Shown piece after piece: positions 41,250 through 50,220 of a DNA stretch of 64,000 nucleotides. The notes beneath the pieces are model-generated. The model ran no database searches, was not told the DNA's origin, and saw only the letters and a list, made by a program, of their open reading frames with translations. Source of the stretch: Hydrogenophaga palleronii NBRC 102513 (GTDB lineage Bacteria > Pseudomonadota > Gammaproteobacteria > Burkholderiales > Burkholderiaceae_C). The stretch covers positions 51,670 through 115,669 of the forward strand of contig NZ_BCTJ01000014.1 of NCBI RefSeq assembly GCF_001571225.1. Direction: 5' to 3'. Both the position numbers and the translations under genes were made by a program. Each line of letters opens with the position of its first letter. The stretch's first letter is position 1.

Positions 41250-44200
41250 ATGAACACCGCTGCCGGATTGCCCGACTACGCCGAGCTGCGTTGTCTCTCC
41301 AACTTCAGCTTCCTGCGCGGCGCCAGCCACCCCGAAGAACTGGTGGAGCGGGCCGTTGAACTCGGCTACCGCGCGCTGGCGCTGGTGGACGAATGCTCGC
41401 TGGCCGGCGTGGTGCGCGCGCACGTGGCGGCGAAGAAGCACAAATTTCCCTTGCTCATCGGCAGCCAGTTCCGCGTGCGTTGCGACGCGCCTTTCACCCT
41501 GGTCGTGCTCGCCTGCAACCTCAACGGTTACGGCAACCTCTGCGAGTTCATCACGCGCCTGCGCCGTGCCTCGCCCAAGAAAGGCACCTACCGCCTCACC
41601 CTCGACGGTATCGACGCCGAAGCCCTGGCCGACTGCGTGGTGATCGCCGTGCCCGACATCGCCTGCGACCAGGACCAGATGGACACCATCGCCCGCTGGC
41701 TGCTGTGGCACTTCAGGGGCCGTTGCTGGCTGGGTGTGGAGCAGCTCTGCCGCTTCGATGACGAGATGCGTCTGCACCGCCTGCGCCAGAGCAGCGGGCT
41801 CACCGCCGTGCCGCTGGTGGCCGTGGGCGACGTGCAGATGCATGTGCGCTCGCGCAAACCGTTGCACGACGTGCTCACCGCCATCCGCATCGGCAAGCCG
41901 CTCACCGAATGCGGCTTCGCGCTGCAACCCAATGCCGAACAGCGCCTGCGCCTGCGTTCCACGCTGGGCAGCCTGTATCCCCCGGAGCTGCTGGCAGAAA
42001 CGCTCGCGGTGCTTGCGCGCTGCCAGTTCTCGCTCGACGAGTTGCGCTACCAGTACCCGAGCGAGGTGATACCCGAAGGCGAGACGCCGCAGAGTTACCT
42101 GCGCCGATTGACCGAGGAGGGCGCCAGGCAGAAATGGCCGGGCGGTATCAGCGAGAAGATCGCGCAGCAGATCGAACACGAACTCGAACTCATCGCCTTC
42201 AAGCAATACGAGCACTACTTCCTGACGGTGTACGACATCGTCGCCTTTGCCCGCTCGCAACACATCCTGTGCCAGGGCCGGGGCTCGGCCGCCAACAGCG
42301 TGGTTTGTTATTGCCTGGGCATCACCGCCGTGAACCCAGACCTCACCGGCCTGCTGTTCGAGCGTTTCATCTCACGCGAGCGCGACGAGCCACCCGACAT
42401 CGACGTGGACTTTGAACACGAGCGGCGCGAAGACGTCATCCAGTACCTCTACAAAAAATACGGCCGCGAACGCGCCGCGCTCACCGCCACCGTCATCAGC
42501 TACCGCCCACGCAGCGCCCTGCGCGACGTGGGCAAGGTGCTGGGCTTTGAAGAAGGCGCGCTGGTTGCGCTGGCCAAACAATCGCGCTGGTGGAACGGCC
42601 ATGGCATTGCCACGGAACGCCTGGTGGAAGCCGGCCTGGACCCCGAGCAACTCCAGGTGCGCCAGCTGCTGGAACTCACCTCCACGCTGATGGGTTTCCC
42701 GCGCCACCTCTCGCAGCACACCGGCGGTTTCGTGCTCACGCAGTTGCCACTCTCGCGCCTGGTGCCGATTGAAAACGCCAGCATGCAAGACCGCACCGTC
42801 ATCGAATGGGACAAGGACGATCTCGACGCACTCGGCCTGCTCAAGGTGGACGTGCTCGCGCTGGGCATGCTCACCGCGCTGCGCAAGGCCATGGCGCTGA
42901 TCGGCCAGAAAGAAGGCCGCAAGTTCACTCTGGAAGACGCGACCCCGAACGACCAGCCCACCTACGACATGATCTGCGCCGCCGACACCGTGGGCGTGTT
43001 CCAGATCGAGAGCCGCGCGCAGATGAGCATGCTGCCGCGCCTGCGGCCACGTTGTTATTACGACCTCGTGATCGAAGTGGCGCTGGTGCGGCCCGGGCCC
43101 ATCCAGGGTGGTGCCGTGCATCCGTACCTTGACCGGCGGCAAGGCAAAGTGCCGGTGAGCTACCCCGGCCCGAACAACGGCAAAGCCTTGAGGCAAGCGC
43201 TCGGCCGCACCATGGGCGTGCCCATTTTTCAGGAGCAGTGCATGCAGATCGCCGTGCTCGCCGCCGGTTTCACGCCCGGTGAGTCCGACCAGTTGCGCCG
43301 CGCCATGGCCGCCTGGAAACGGCACGGCAACGTGCAGAAGTACGAAGAGCGGCTGGTGAAAGGCATGACCGATCGCGGCTACGAACTCGACTTTGCCCAG
43401 AGCATCTTTGAACAGATCAAAGGCTTCTCCAGCTACGGCTTCCCCGAAAGCCACGCCGCCAGTTTTGCGCTGTTGGTCTACGTGAGCAGCTGGATCAAAT
43501 GCCATCACCCGGCCGAGTTCCTCACCGCACTGCTCAACAGCCAACCCATGGGTTTCTACACGCCCAGCCAGCTGGTGCAAGACGCAAAACGCCACGGCGT
43601 CGTCGTGCACCCGGTGGACGTGCAACACAGCGAGCACGACAGCACGCTTGAACCCGATGGCGCCGTGCGCCTCGGCCTGCACCTCGTCAGCGGCATCCGC
43701 CAGGACAGCGCCAAACGCATCGTGGCCGCGCGCGCACAACAACCCCTGCGCAACACGCAAGACCTCGCCCGCCGCGCCGGCCTGGACCAGCCACAGATGA
43801 AAGCCCTTGCCGCCGCCGATGCCCTGATGGGCCTGAGCGGCCACCGCCGCCAGCAGGTGTGGGACGCCGCCGCACTGCGCACCGCACCCGCGCTGTTGAA
43901 AAGCGCGCCGGTGGACGAAGCCCCGCTGGCCCTGCCCACCGCACCCGAAGGCGAAGCCATCGTGTGGGACTACGCCAGCACCGGCCTCACCCTGCGCCGC
44001 CACCCGCTGGCCCTGCTGCGCGAAGAACTCAGCAAGCGAAGGCTCATGACCGCCGAACAACTCAAAGACGCACCCGACGGCCGCCTGGTGCGCCACTGCG
44101 GCATCGTCACCCTGCGCCAGCAACCCGGCACGGCATCGGGCGTGGTGTTCGTGAGCCTGGAAGACGAAACCGGGGTGGTGCAGGTGATCGTGTGGAAACG

Positions 44201-44363
44201 CATCCGCGAACGCCAGCGCGCCGTGCTTACCGGCTCACGCTTGCTGGCGGTGTATGGAAAGTGGCAGCGCGACGGCGAGGTGAGAAACCTGATCGCGGGG
44301 CATCTGGTGGATATGACGCCGCTGCTCAATGGGTTGTCGACGGTTAGTCGGGATTTTCATTGA
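41250..44363 (+). CDS. dnaE2: Error-prone DNA polymerase DnaE2 (ImuC)
   Basis: A 1037-residue C-family polymerase with a PHP domain at the amino end (LRCLSNFSFLRGASHPEELVERA), the catalytic aspartates in PDIDVDFEHERRE, FQIESRAQMSMLPRLRPRCYYDLVIEVALVRPGPIQGG, the helix-hairpin-helix region and an OB fold near the end (LVRHCGIVTLRQQPGTASG). It makes damage-induced mutations with ImuA and ImuB. It starts at ATG 41250; a GTG three codons upstream is possible. No beta-clamp or other replication gene adjoins. Confidence 0.93.
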   Translation: MNTAAGLPDYAELRCLSNFSFLRGASHPEELVERAVELGYRALALVDECSLAGVVRAHVAAKKHKFPLLIGSQFRVRCDAPFTLVVLACNLNGYGNLCEFITRLRRASPKKGTYRLTLDGIDAEALADCVVIAVPDIACDQDQMDTIARWLLWHFRGRCWLGVEQLCRFDDEMRLHRLRQSSGLTAVPLVAVGDVQMHVRSRKPLHDVLTAIRIGKPLTECGFALQPNAEQRLRLRSTLGSLYPPELLAETLAVLARCQFSLDELRYQYPSEVIPEGETPQSYLRRLTEEGARQKWPGGISEKIAQQIEHELELIAFKQYEHYFLTVYDIVAFARSQHILCQGRGSAANSVVCYCLGITAVNPDLTGLLFERFISRERDEPPDIDVDFEHERREDVIQYLYKKYGRERAALTATVISYRPRSALRDVGKVLGFEEGALVALAKQSRWWNGHGIATERLVEAGLDPEQLQVRQLLELTSTLMGFPRHLSQHTGGFVLTQLPLSRLVPIENASMQDRTVIEWDKDDLDALGLLKVDVLALGMLTALRKAMALIGQKEGRKFTLEDATPNDQPTYDMICAADTVGVFQIESRAQMSMLPRLRPRCYYDLVIEVALVRPGPIQGGAVHPYLDRRQGKVPVSYPGPNNGKALRQALGRTMGVPIFQEQCMQIAVLAAGFTPGESDQLRRAMAAWKRHGNVQKYEERLVKGMTDRGYELDFAQSIFEQIKGFSSYGFPESHAASFALLVYVSSWIKCHHPAEFLTALLNSQPMGFYTPSQLVQDAKRHGVVVHPVDVQHSEHDSTLEPDGAVRLGLHLVSGIRQDSAKRIVAARAQQPLRNTQDLARRAGLDQPQMKALAAADALMGLSGHRRQQVWDAAALRTAPALLKSAPVDEAPLALPTAPEGEAIVWDYASTGLTLRRHPLALLREELSKRRLMTAEQLKDAPDGRLVRHCGIVTLRQQPGTASGVVFVSLEDETGVVQVIVWKRIRERQRAVLTGSRLLAVYGKWQRDGEVRNLIAGHLVDMTPLLNGLSTVSRDFH

Positions 44364-44695
44364 GTGGACGAGCTCACTCGGATGTAACGGCGCAATTACG
44401 CTCTGCGAGTTTTCGGGAGCGATCCCGTGGAATTTTTCGAGGAGGCTTCAGTCGTGGCTAAAGATTGCCAATCTGCTAGTTAGAGAGAACTAGGGAAGCG
44501 CTTCACAACTCCGAGCAACAGCTCTACCGCTAAAGGCGCGGGATCGGCACGATGCTGGGCATGACGCTGAAAAACTTTGGACTGGTTTGGACCGTCCCTG
44601 GTCCGGTAGAACCCCCCGCCCCTGCTTCTGAACCTGTTCCCCACACTTTGCTTCACTACCCATGAAGCCGTGAACTCAAGTAACCTCTCGCCTTC
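44364..44695. other. Non-coding stretch with hairpins, start of AT-richer region
   Basis: About 330 bases without a supported gene after dnaE2. It contains a GAGTG/CACTC hairpin at the dnaE2 end, a possible weak terminator (44414-44437) and a CTAGTT-AGAGAG-AACTAG hairpin (44476-44493). Composition visibly drops in GC from here to about 48.5 kb. I see no IS ends or tRNA. Confidence 0.5.
44414..44437 (+). terminator. Possible weak terminator after dnaE2
   Basis: CGGGA-GCGA-TCCCG followed by TGGAATTTTT. The stem is only 5 bp, so this is tentative. Confidence 0.35.
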
Positions 44696-44719
44696 ATGCA
44701 AAACTCTTCTTTGGCCCTC

Positions 44720-45511
44720 ATGAATTTTTTCCGTTTTGTCTTCGCACTTCTGCTCGCCCTGGGAATTTCCGGTTGTGCGACAACCCTGCCAAAAATTGAC
44801 CGTATTGCCGAGGCCAAGAAATTGATTGCAGTTCAGGACTGGGCAGGCGCTTACAAGATGCTGGAGCCGGCGTTGGCTACCAATGACTTCGATGTGGTGG
44901 CCCAAGGCGTGCAGTTGGTGGCGAACAACCCTCCAATAATGAAGCTGGCAGATGAGTTCTTCGAGTATCAGAAGCTCAAGGCCTATATGGTCTCCATCGG
45001 ACCGCAGAATGGCCGAGACTTCGCCAACATCAAACTGGAGTCCTATCGGCGAATTGCCACAGTGGCGAACACAGCTCAAGCTAGGCTAAACATTGACAAG
45101 GCCTTCTTGAGCTTCGAGGAAGAAAGCCGTGCGGCAATCATTAGGCGGGAGTTGATGCTCAAAGAAGCGGCAGCCCGCGCACGAATCACTTGTGCGGACA
45201 CACTTGAATGCAGCAAGATGTTCTCGCTTACCCAAATCTATATTGACCAAAAGGCAACGATGAAGGTGCAGGCAGCCAACGACACCATCATTGAGACCTA
45301 TAACCCAACAGATTCGATGGGCATTGGTATGAAGGCTCTCAAGTATCCGTCGCGCGGAACCTCGGGAGAGATCGTGCTGAGCGCGAATTGCAAGATCGAT
45401 GAGAAGCAAGGGGACAAAGCACTGGAGGCCTCTCTGGATCTTTGCACTGTCAGGAAAGCCACAATCTACGATGGCTTCGTGCCGTTCGTGCGCGCTAACC
45501 TAGTCAACTAA
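44720..45511 (+). CDS. Hypothetical lipoprotein
   Basis: A 263-residue protein with a leader MNFFRFVFALLLALGISGC, whose lipobox (ISGC) predicts a lipid-anchored Cys, then a helical, AT-richer-coded body (IDRIAEAKKLIAVQDWAGAYKMLEPALA) reminiscent of TPR-like segments and a more beta-rich end (SGEIVLSANCKIDEKQGDKA). I recognise no named family. An ATG eight codons upstream (44696) is an alternative start but lacks a better site. It sits at the left edge of the AT-rich island and reads opposite the nuclease operon. Confidence 0.75.
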   Translation: MNFFRFVFALLLALGISGCATTLPKIDRIAEAKKLIAVQDWAGAYKMLEPALATNDFDVVAQGVQLVANNPPIMKLADEFFEYQKLKAYMVSIGPQNGRDFANIKLESYRRIATVANTAQARLNIDKAFLSFEEESRAAIIRRELMLKEAAARARITCADTLECSKMFSLTQIYIDQKATMKVQAANDTIIETYNPTDSMGIGMKALKYPSRGTSGEIVLSANCKIDEKQGDKALEASLDLCTVRKATIYDGFVPFVRANLVN

Positions 45512-45516
45512 GGACC

Positions 45517-45528
45517 ATTTGTACAAAT
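45517..45528. repeat. 12-bp perfect palindrome ATTTGTACAAAT
   Basis: A perfect palindrome just after the lipoprotein stop, in the 134-bp gap between the convergent lipoprotein and nuclease genes. It could be an operator or part of a terminator; there is no further support. Confidence 0.4.
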
Positions 45529-45646
45529 CTGGCGGAACTTGCTGAGCCAAGTAGGACCACGCCGATTTGGCGTGCAGTTCCAGTCTTGGGCGCCCCCAGC
45601 GCAAGGCCTCACAACAATGGGCTTGACGTCTTAGCCAAGGCAGCCG

Positions 45647-47254
45647 TCAGACGGCAATCCGGGCAACAGTCCCCGCATGCTCACGCAGGAGATACAGCAG
45701 CCCGCCACCATCAATTAACTCAATCGGCTTATCTTTTGAAAAGTTGTACGCATCGGGACCATAGCCGCTGGTGCAGACCAAGATGCCTTTGTTCGCGCCT
45801 TCGTTGAGCATGGTTCCGTACAAATCGCGAACGGCGCTCACGCCCACCGTGTCTCGATAGCGTTTGGCCTGAATGACAACTTTGCCACCCAGCACTGGTC
45901 GGGTGTCGAAGGCGATGGCATCCACGCCACCATCCTTTGAACTGCGTGTGAGCTTGGTGTCCAGACCCATCCTGCTGAACAGATTGGAGACGAGCACCTC
46001 AAAGTCTGACGGTGTGAGCTCCATGAGGTTCGGGCGCGTTTCAAGCGCGGACAGGGCATCACCTTGCTCGATGAAACGTCTGTCCACCATGTCGAATTCG
46101 ACGATGGGTTTGACCGCCTGCAACTCATCGGGACGATTGGACACCTGGGCACCGAGGTTTCGCAGGCAAGCAACCTTCTCAACCTTCTCCAGCCGCAGGG
46201 TCAGAAACTCCGCCTTCGACGAACGCACCGATACAACAGCCACCCTCACATCTCTACCGCTCGCTGGGTCATGCGTGTCCACCATGCCATTGAACGTGGC
46301 CAGTGCAAGTGCGTCGGCTTGATCGGCCTCAAACAGTTCGTGGAGCGTTCGAAGAGCGATTGAGGCAACGATGTCCTGGTACAGCTGTTTGATCTCTGTC
46401 GGCTTTCTGCTTTTTGCCTCGATGGAGTCTTTGGTTTTGACGTACCGGTACTCCGCCTGCTGCGGAATGACCTGTACCTCCGGCAGGTCGTACTCCACGA
46501 TCAATTCCGACGAATCGGACCTGTAAGCGATGCGGAATTTCTGAGGGAACCCTTCCGTGGGGTACTCTGATCGCGCCAGCACCATTTCGCTATAGGCAAC
46601 GACGGCGTCCGGTTCCTTCGCGCGGTAGGCTGCCTGGAACTCGTCGACCTCGGCGTTTCGGCGCCTGAGCTCCGTCTCGAACAGGCTTTTGCGCTGGTCG
46701 TACTCCGCCTTGAGTTTTGCAAACTTCTCTCGCTTGGCGGCTTCGGCCTGGTTGAAGCGCGCGACTTCCGACTGGTGATCGCTGCCCGCCTTGGCCAGCG
46801 CAGCGGCATGCCTCTTTGTTGCTCCGGGAATCAGTTTACGCAGCCCAGACGGTGTGGGCATTTTTGGCGCGAGTGGGGCGCGGCCTGGTGCCAGTTCCGG
46901 TGGTGGTTTGAATGCTTCGAAGCTCGCCGGTGGTCGCAGGACATTGAAGTCGATCAGGTCGTCTTGCGAGAGCGTATGCGCGAGGATACCTTGCAGCTCC
47001 TCCAGCCTATCTTGCAGTTCGGCGTTCAGGTCATCGACCTCACCTTGGCGATCAACCAAGTACTGGGCCTTTGCTGCCTTCTGTGCAGCACGATCGTCTC
47101 TGTTCTGTTGCGCCAGCGCCATGCGCTGATGACGTTCGATCTGGCGTGCCTGGGTCAATTGCGCTCGAATGCCCCGTTGACGTTCACGCTCTGCAGCTGC
47201 TATCGCGCGTCCCGTAGCACGCAGAAATCCCTCAAAGCCGCTTCTTCGTCCCAT
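45647..47254 (-). CDS. Coiled coil plus Mrr-like restriction endonuclease
   Basis: A 535-residue protein. Residues about 14-95 are Gln/Arg/Ala-rich heptads (coiled coil), about 150-220 another helical stretch, and the last 125 residues form a PD-(D/E)XK Mrr_cat domain: ELTPSDFEVLVSNLF (Glu), SSKDGGVDAIA (Asp) and VVIQAKRYRD (Gln-x-Lys). The middle third is of unknown fold. It is the second gene of a leftward pair, 81 bases after the NERD gene. Catalytic residues are present, so it probably cleaves DNA; specificity is unknown. It is coded with more A/T than the neighbours. Confidence 0.85.
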   Translation of the reverse strand: MGRRSGFEGFLRATGRAIAAAERERQRGIRAQLTQARQIERHQRMALAQQNRDDRAAQKAAKAQYLVDRQGEVDDLNAELQDRLEELQGILAHTLSQDDLIDFNVLRPPASFEAFKPPPELAPGRAPLAPKMPTPSGLRKLIPGATKRHAAALAKAGSDHQSEVARFNQAEAAKREKFAKLKAEYDQRKSLFETELRRRNAEVDEFQAAYRAKEPDAVVAYSEMVLARSEYPTEGFPQKFRIAYRSDSSELIVEYDLPEVQVIPQQAEYRYVKTKDSIEAKSRKPTEIKQLYQDIVASIALRTLHELFEADQADALALATFNGMVDTHDPASGRDVRVAVVSVRSSKAEFLTLRLEKVEKVACLRNLGAQVSNRPDELQAVKPIVEFDMVDRRFIEQGDALSALETRPNLMELTPSDFEVLVSNLFSRMGLDTKLTRSSKDGGVDAIAFDTRPVLGGKVVIQAKRYRDTVGVSAVRDLYGTMLNEGANKGILVCTSGYGPDAYNFSKDKPIELIDGGGLLYLLREHAGTVARIAV

Positions 47255-47335
47255 GATGAGTTCCCCGTCGTTTGTCTTTTTCGCTTCTAGGTGGGTTGCT
47301 ATTCGCTTCCCGACGTTGTCTCGGAGATTTCAGTG

Positions 47336-48340
47336 TCAGTTTGGACTGCCCACGTTTTCAATTTCTCGAGTCCCTCTGCATCCTGCGGTAAAGCCGGAGC
47401 ATCCCCAAAAGACGTTCCCCGATTTAGCACCTCGCTTCGCTACGCGCTGGACCATCGCTTTGCCGCAGCGTGGACATGAAGGTTCTGCCGCTATCGATGC
47501 ACTCGGTTTGGTGACAGAGGGAGATGCAGAAGGCGTCAGCTTCCGTTGATCTGATGCGGGAGGTAACGGCTGGATCTCAGGCACCCTGACAACTGGTGCC
47601 ACCTGAGCCGGTTTGGGTTGCATGAAATCCGGCAGCGCCAACAGATCGGCCGGGCGATGCTGGCGAACGAGTTTCTTGGCCCAGTCTTGAATGGTGTCGA
47701 GTCCTCGCAGATTCGCCATGAGCTTCAACGTTTCGCCGAATGTTCCTTCCTTGTCGACAAACTGCTTGTGCCACGAAGGAAACTGATCGGCCTTGATCAC
47801 GTTTGTCGTATCGAAGGTCTTGGGCGCCGGGCGCTTGATGATGGACTTTGGGTGTAGCAGCACGACATGGAAGAAGCTCATCTCGCTACCGATGCGGTTA
47901 CCGATACCAAGCTGTTTGAGCAGGCGCTGCAGGATGCGAGCGTGTCGCTCGCTCTGTTCGATGGGTGATGGAATGCCGAAACGCACGTCGTCGTATTGAG
48001 CCGTGAACTCACCGTGCTCGTTGATGGCCAAGTCACCCGAGTAGTTCTTGGTTTCAAACAAATAGATGCCGAAACCGCGATTGATCACCATGTGATCGAT
48101 CTGCGCTACGTCACCATCCACGACGAAGCGCAAGTCATGCAGTACCACATGGTTGGATCCGTTCCTGAAGTACTGATCCAAGTAGTACGCGGAATCCTTT
48201 TCGCCTTGGATGCCCTTGCGCAGCCGCGTGAGTTCTTCACGCAACCATTTCTGCTGAGACGCACTGAGAAGGGTGGAACGCTGAAGTTCTTCCAGAAGGG
48301 CCAGGCGTTTCGATTTGTCGTCGGCTGTCTTGAGCAGCAT
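47336..48340 (-). CDS. NERD-domain protein with topoisomerase-type zinc finger
   Basis: A 334-residue protein. After a helical start (DDKSKRLALLEELQRS), residues about 48-160 form a NERD (nuclease-related) domain: GEKDSAYYLDQYF, DGDVAQIDHMVINRGFGIYLFETKNYSGDL, with the D and E-x-K nuclease residues. A Pro-rich linker leads to a C4 zinc ribbon, CPRCGKAMVQRVAKRG then WGCSG and GCRG, like the topoisomerase I zinc finger. It is the first gene of the leftward nuclease pair. A DNA-binding or DNA-cleaving role is inferred from the domains. Confidence 0.85.
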   Translation of the reverse strand: MLLKTADDKSKRLALLEELQRSTLLSASQQKWLREELTRLRKGIQGEKDSAYYLDQYFRNGSNHVVLHDLRFVVDGDVAQIDHMVINRGFGIYLFETKNYSGDLAINEHGEFTAQYDDVRFGIPSPIEQSERHARILQRLLKQLGIGNRIGSEMSFFHVVLLHPKSIIKRPAPKTFDTTNVIKADQFPSWHKQFVDKEGTFGETLKLMANLRGLDTIQDWAKKLVRQHRPADLLALPDFMQPKPAQVAPVVRVPEIQPLPPASDQRKLTPSASPSVTKPSASIAAEPSCPRCGKAMVQRVAKRGAKSGNVFWGCSGFTAGCRGTREIENVGSPN

Positions 48341-48507
48341 GTCTGTCTCCTTTCGCGCGGAGTATTCATGCGGCGTTGCACGTGCGGGCGGTGGAATCGA
48401 CCAGCGGTGCCGTCAAGCGAATCAAACCGTCCACTTTCTCACGCTTGCTATTCGATATGCCTCGTCAACCCTCGAACGAACGACCACGCTCTGGAAGAGG
48501 CTGGTGA

Positions 48508-48990
48508 TCAGGCGTCTTTAGCCAACAGCGTGTCGGTGATGACCTTCCAGTGTTCCTCACTCACCGGCGTGATAGACAACCGATTCCTCCGCTGCAGCAC
48601 CACCATCTCCGCCAGCTCTGGCGCGCCGCGCAACTCGGGCAGGCCGATCAGCCGTGTCTTGCGCAGGGCCTGCACGTCGAGCAGCAGCCAGCGCGGTGCG
48701 TCGGGTTTGGAGGCGGCGTCGAAGTAGGGCGACTTGGCGTCGAACTGCGTGGGGTCTGGTCGCGTGCTTGATGCCACGCGCGCAATGCCGGCGATGCCGG
48801 GTTGTGGGCAGCTGGAGTGGTAGAACAGCACGCCGTCGCCGATGCGCATGGCGTCGCGCATGAAGTTGCGGGCCTGGTAGTTGCGCACGCCGGTCCAGGG
48901 CACGGAGGCCTTTGGTGCGGCCAGGGCGTCGTCGATCGAGCACTCGTCGGGCTCGGATTTCATCAACCAGTATTGGGGCGCGGTGCTCAT
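48508..48990 (-). CDS. EVE-domain protein
   Basis: A 160-residue single-domain EVE protein: YWLMKSEPDECSIDDA, WTGVRNYQARNFMRDAMRIGDGVLFYHSSC, GIAGIARV, PRWLLLDVQALRK. EVE domains resemble YTH and PUA folds and bind modified bases in nucleic acid. Stand-alone members are common, conserved genes of unknown role in betaproteobacteria, and composition here is again GC-rich, so it is probably outside the AT-rich island. I chose the ATG before STAPQYW, as the upstream frame is basic and Arg-rich. Confidence 0.9.
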   Translation of the reverse strand: MSTAPQYWLMKSEPDECSIDDALAAPKASVPWTGVRNYQARNFMRDAMRIGDGVLFYHSSCPQPGIAGIARVASSTRPDPTQFDAKSPYFDAASKPDAPRWLLLDVQALRKTRLIGLPELRGAPELAEMVVLQRRNRLSITPVSEEHWKVITDTLLAKDA

Positions 48991-49049
48991 TGCGCCATTC
49001 TGCGGGCAAGGCCTGCCGCGCGCAACGGCGCGGCACCGTACCGCGGTGT

Positions 49050-49574
49050 TTACTGCAGGGCGGCGGGCGGTGCCACCAGGCCCATTTCGGCGCTGCCGAT
49101 AAGGGCTTCGATGTCGGTCAGGATCAGCATGCGTTCGCCCACGCTGGCGATGCCGGTGATGAAGCCGGCGTCGAGCGTGGTGGTGATTTGCGGCGCGGCC
49201 TTGATCATGTCCTTGCCGAGTTCGATCACGTCGCACACCGAGTCGACCACCAGGCCCACCACGCGCCCGTGCACGCTGAGCACGATCACCACGGTGAAGC
49301 CGTTGTATTCGACCTTCTCGCAACCCAGCTTGATGCGCATGTCCACCACCGGCACGATCACGCCGCGCAGGTTGACCACGCCCTTGATGAAGTCGGGCGT
49401 GTTGGCGATGCGGGTGGGCTCTTCGTAAGAGCGGATTTCCTGCACGCGCAGGATGTCGATGCCGTATTCCTCCGCACCCAGGCGAAAGCTCAAAAACTCG
49501 CCGGCCTGGGCGATGGTGGGAGCAGGGCGGCGGGCGGCCGGGGCGACGGAAGTGGCGGTGTGCTGGGCGTCCAT
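49050..49574 (-). CDS. cheW: Chemotaxis coupling protein CheW
   Basis: A 174-residue CheW with an Ala/Pro-rich start and the core EFLSFRLGAEEYGIDILRVQEIRSYEEPTRIANTPDFIKGVVNLRGVIVPVVDMRIKLG, then VDSVCDVIELG. It couples chemoreceptors to CheA. No cheA, cheY or receptor adjoins it; a PAS receptor lies about 5 kb away. The ATG at 49574 is preferred to 37 upstream codons that lack CheW similarity. Confidence 0.93.
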   Translation of the reverse strand: MDAQHTATSVAPAARRPAPTIAQAGEFLSFRLGAEEYGIDILRVQEIRSYEEPTRIANTPDFIKGVVNLRGVIVPVVDMRIKLGCEKVEYNGFTVVIVLSVHGRVVGLVVDSVCDVIELGKDMIKAAPQITTTLDAGFITGIASVGERMLILTDIEALIGSAEMGLVAPPAALQ

Positions 49575-49692
49575 GGGGCGGTCCAAGAAAAGGAGAAGGG
49601 GCTTTGATCCTTCCTCCTTATCGGCCACCCGACCACGTTCTTGAGCGGCCTGCCATGCCAGCGTGGGCGGCGGGCTGCCCGCCACCGCGGGC

Positions 49693-50154
49693 TTACACCA
49701 GCGCTCGCTCCTGCACCGGTGCGGCCATGCCCACGGCCATGCGGTTCCAGGCGTTGATCTGTGCGATGCACCAGGACAGTTCGACGATTTCCTGGTCGCT
49801 GAACTGTGCCTTCAACAGCTCGAAGTCTGTATCGCGGCAGCCGTGGTACTCCACCATCCGCGTCATGGTTTCGGCCCAGTTGAGGGCGGCGCGCTCGCGG
49901 GCGCTGTACAGGCCTGTCTCGCGCCAGGTTGACAGGCTGTTGATGCGTTGCCAGGTTTCCTCGTGCTTGCGCAGGTCGCGCACGTGCAGGTCAACGCAGA
50001 AGGCGCAGCCGTTGAGCTGCGACACGCGGGTCTTCACGAGTTCCATGAGGATGGGGCCCAGCGAAGAGACCGCGATGCTGGCGCCGGTGGCGGCCATGGC
50101 CTGGTAGCTCTTGGGCGCGATCTCGATCCAGGGAAGTCGGGGGTGTTGGTTCAT
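49693..50154 (-). CDS. Carboxymuconolactone decarboxylase/AhpD-family protein
   Basis: A 153-residue all-helical protein with the redox-active CxxC in RVSQLNGCAFCVDLHVRDLRKH, typical of the AhpD-like branch. GAAGGA precedes the ATG. It is the gene after the ECF41 sigma factor and has its own matching ECF41 promoter. COE enzymes (carboxymuconolactone decarboxylase, oxidoreductase or epimerase) are the established partners of ECF41 sigmas; peroxide or organic peroxide reduction is an inference. Confidence 0.88.
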   Translation of the reverse strand: MNQHPRLPWIEIAPKSYQAMAATGASIAVSSLGPILMELVKTRVSQLNGCAFCVDLHVRDLRKHEETWQRINSLSTWRETGLYSARERAALNWAETMTRMVEYHGCRDTDFELLKAQFSDQEIVELSWCIAQINAWNRMAVGMAAPVQERALV

Positions 50155-50193
50155 GTTGGTCCTTCAGGGTTGGTTGGGTGTCACAGCCCTGAA

Positions 50194-50220
50194 GACGTTC
50201 AAGGCCGCGTATGTGTGACA
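50194..50220 (-). promoter_or_regulatory. ECF41-type promoter of the carboxymuconolactone decarboxylase gene
   Basis: TGTCACA (50214-50220) and CGTC (50194-50197) are 16 bp apart on the minus strand, exactly the TGTCACA-N16-CGTC pattern known for ECF41 targets. The -35 is formed by the last codons of the sigma gene. Predicted start is about 33 bases before the ATG at 50154. Confidence 0.85.

Noticed and set aside
44480..45079. A 199-codon minus-strand frame over the lipoprotein gene and its upstream gap.
   Set aside because: Its middle is the antisense of the lipoprotein gene, whose leader and lipobox are convincing. The tail outside that gene matches no family I know, so I do not call a gene.
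48508..48990. EVE protein as a third member of the adjacent nuclease system.
   Set aside because: EVE domains do occur in restriction systems, but this gene has the GC-rich composition of the core genome, is 168 bases away and reads as a typical conserved stand-alone member.
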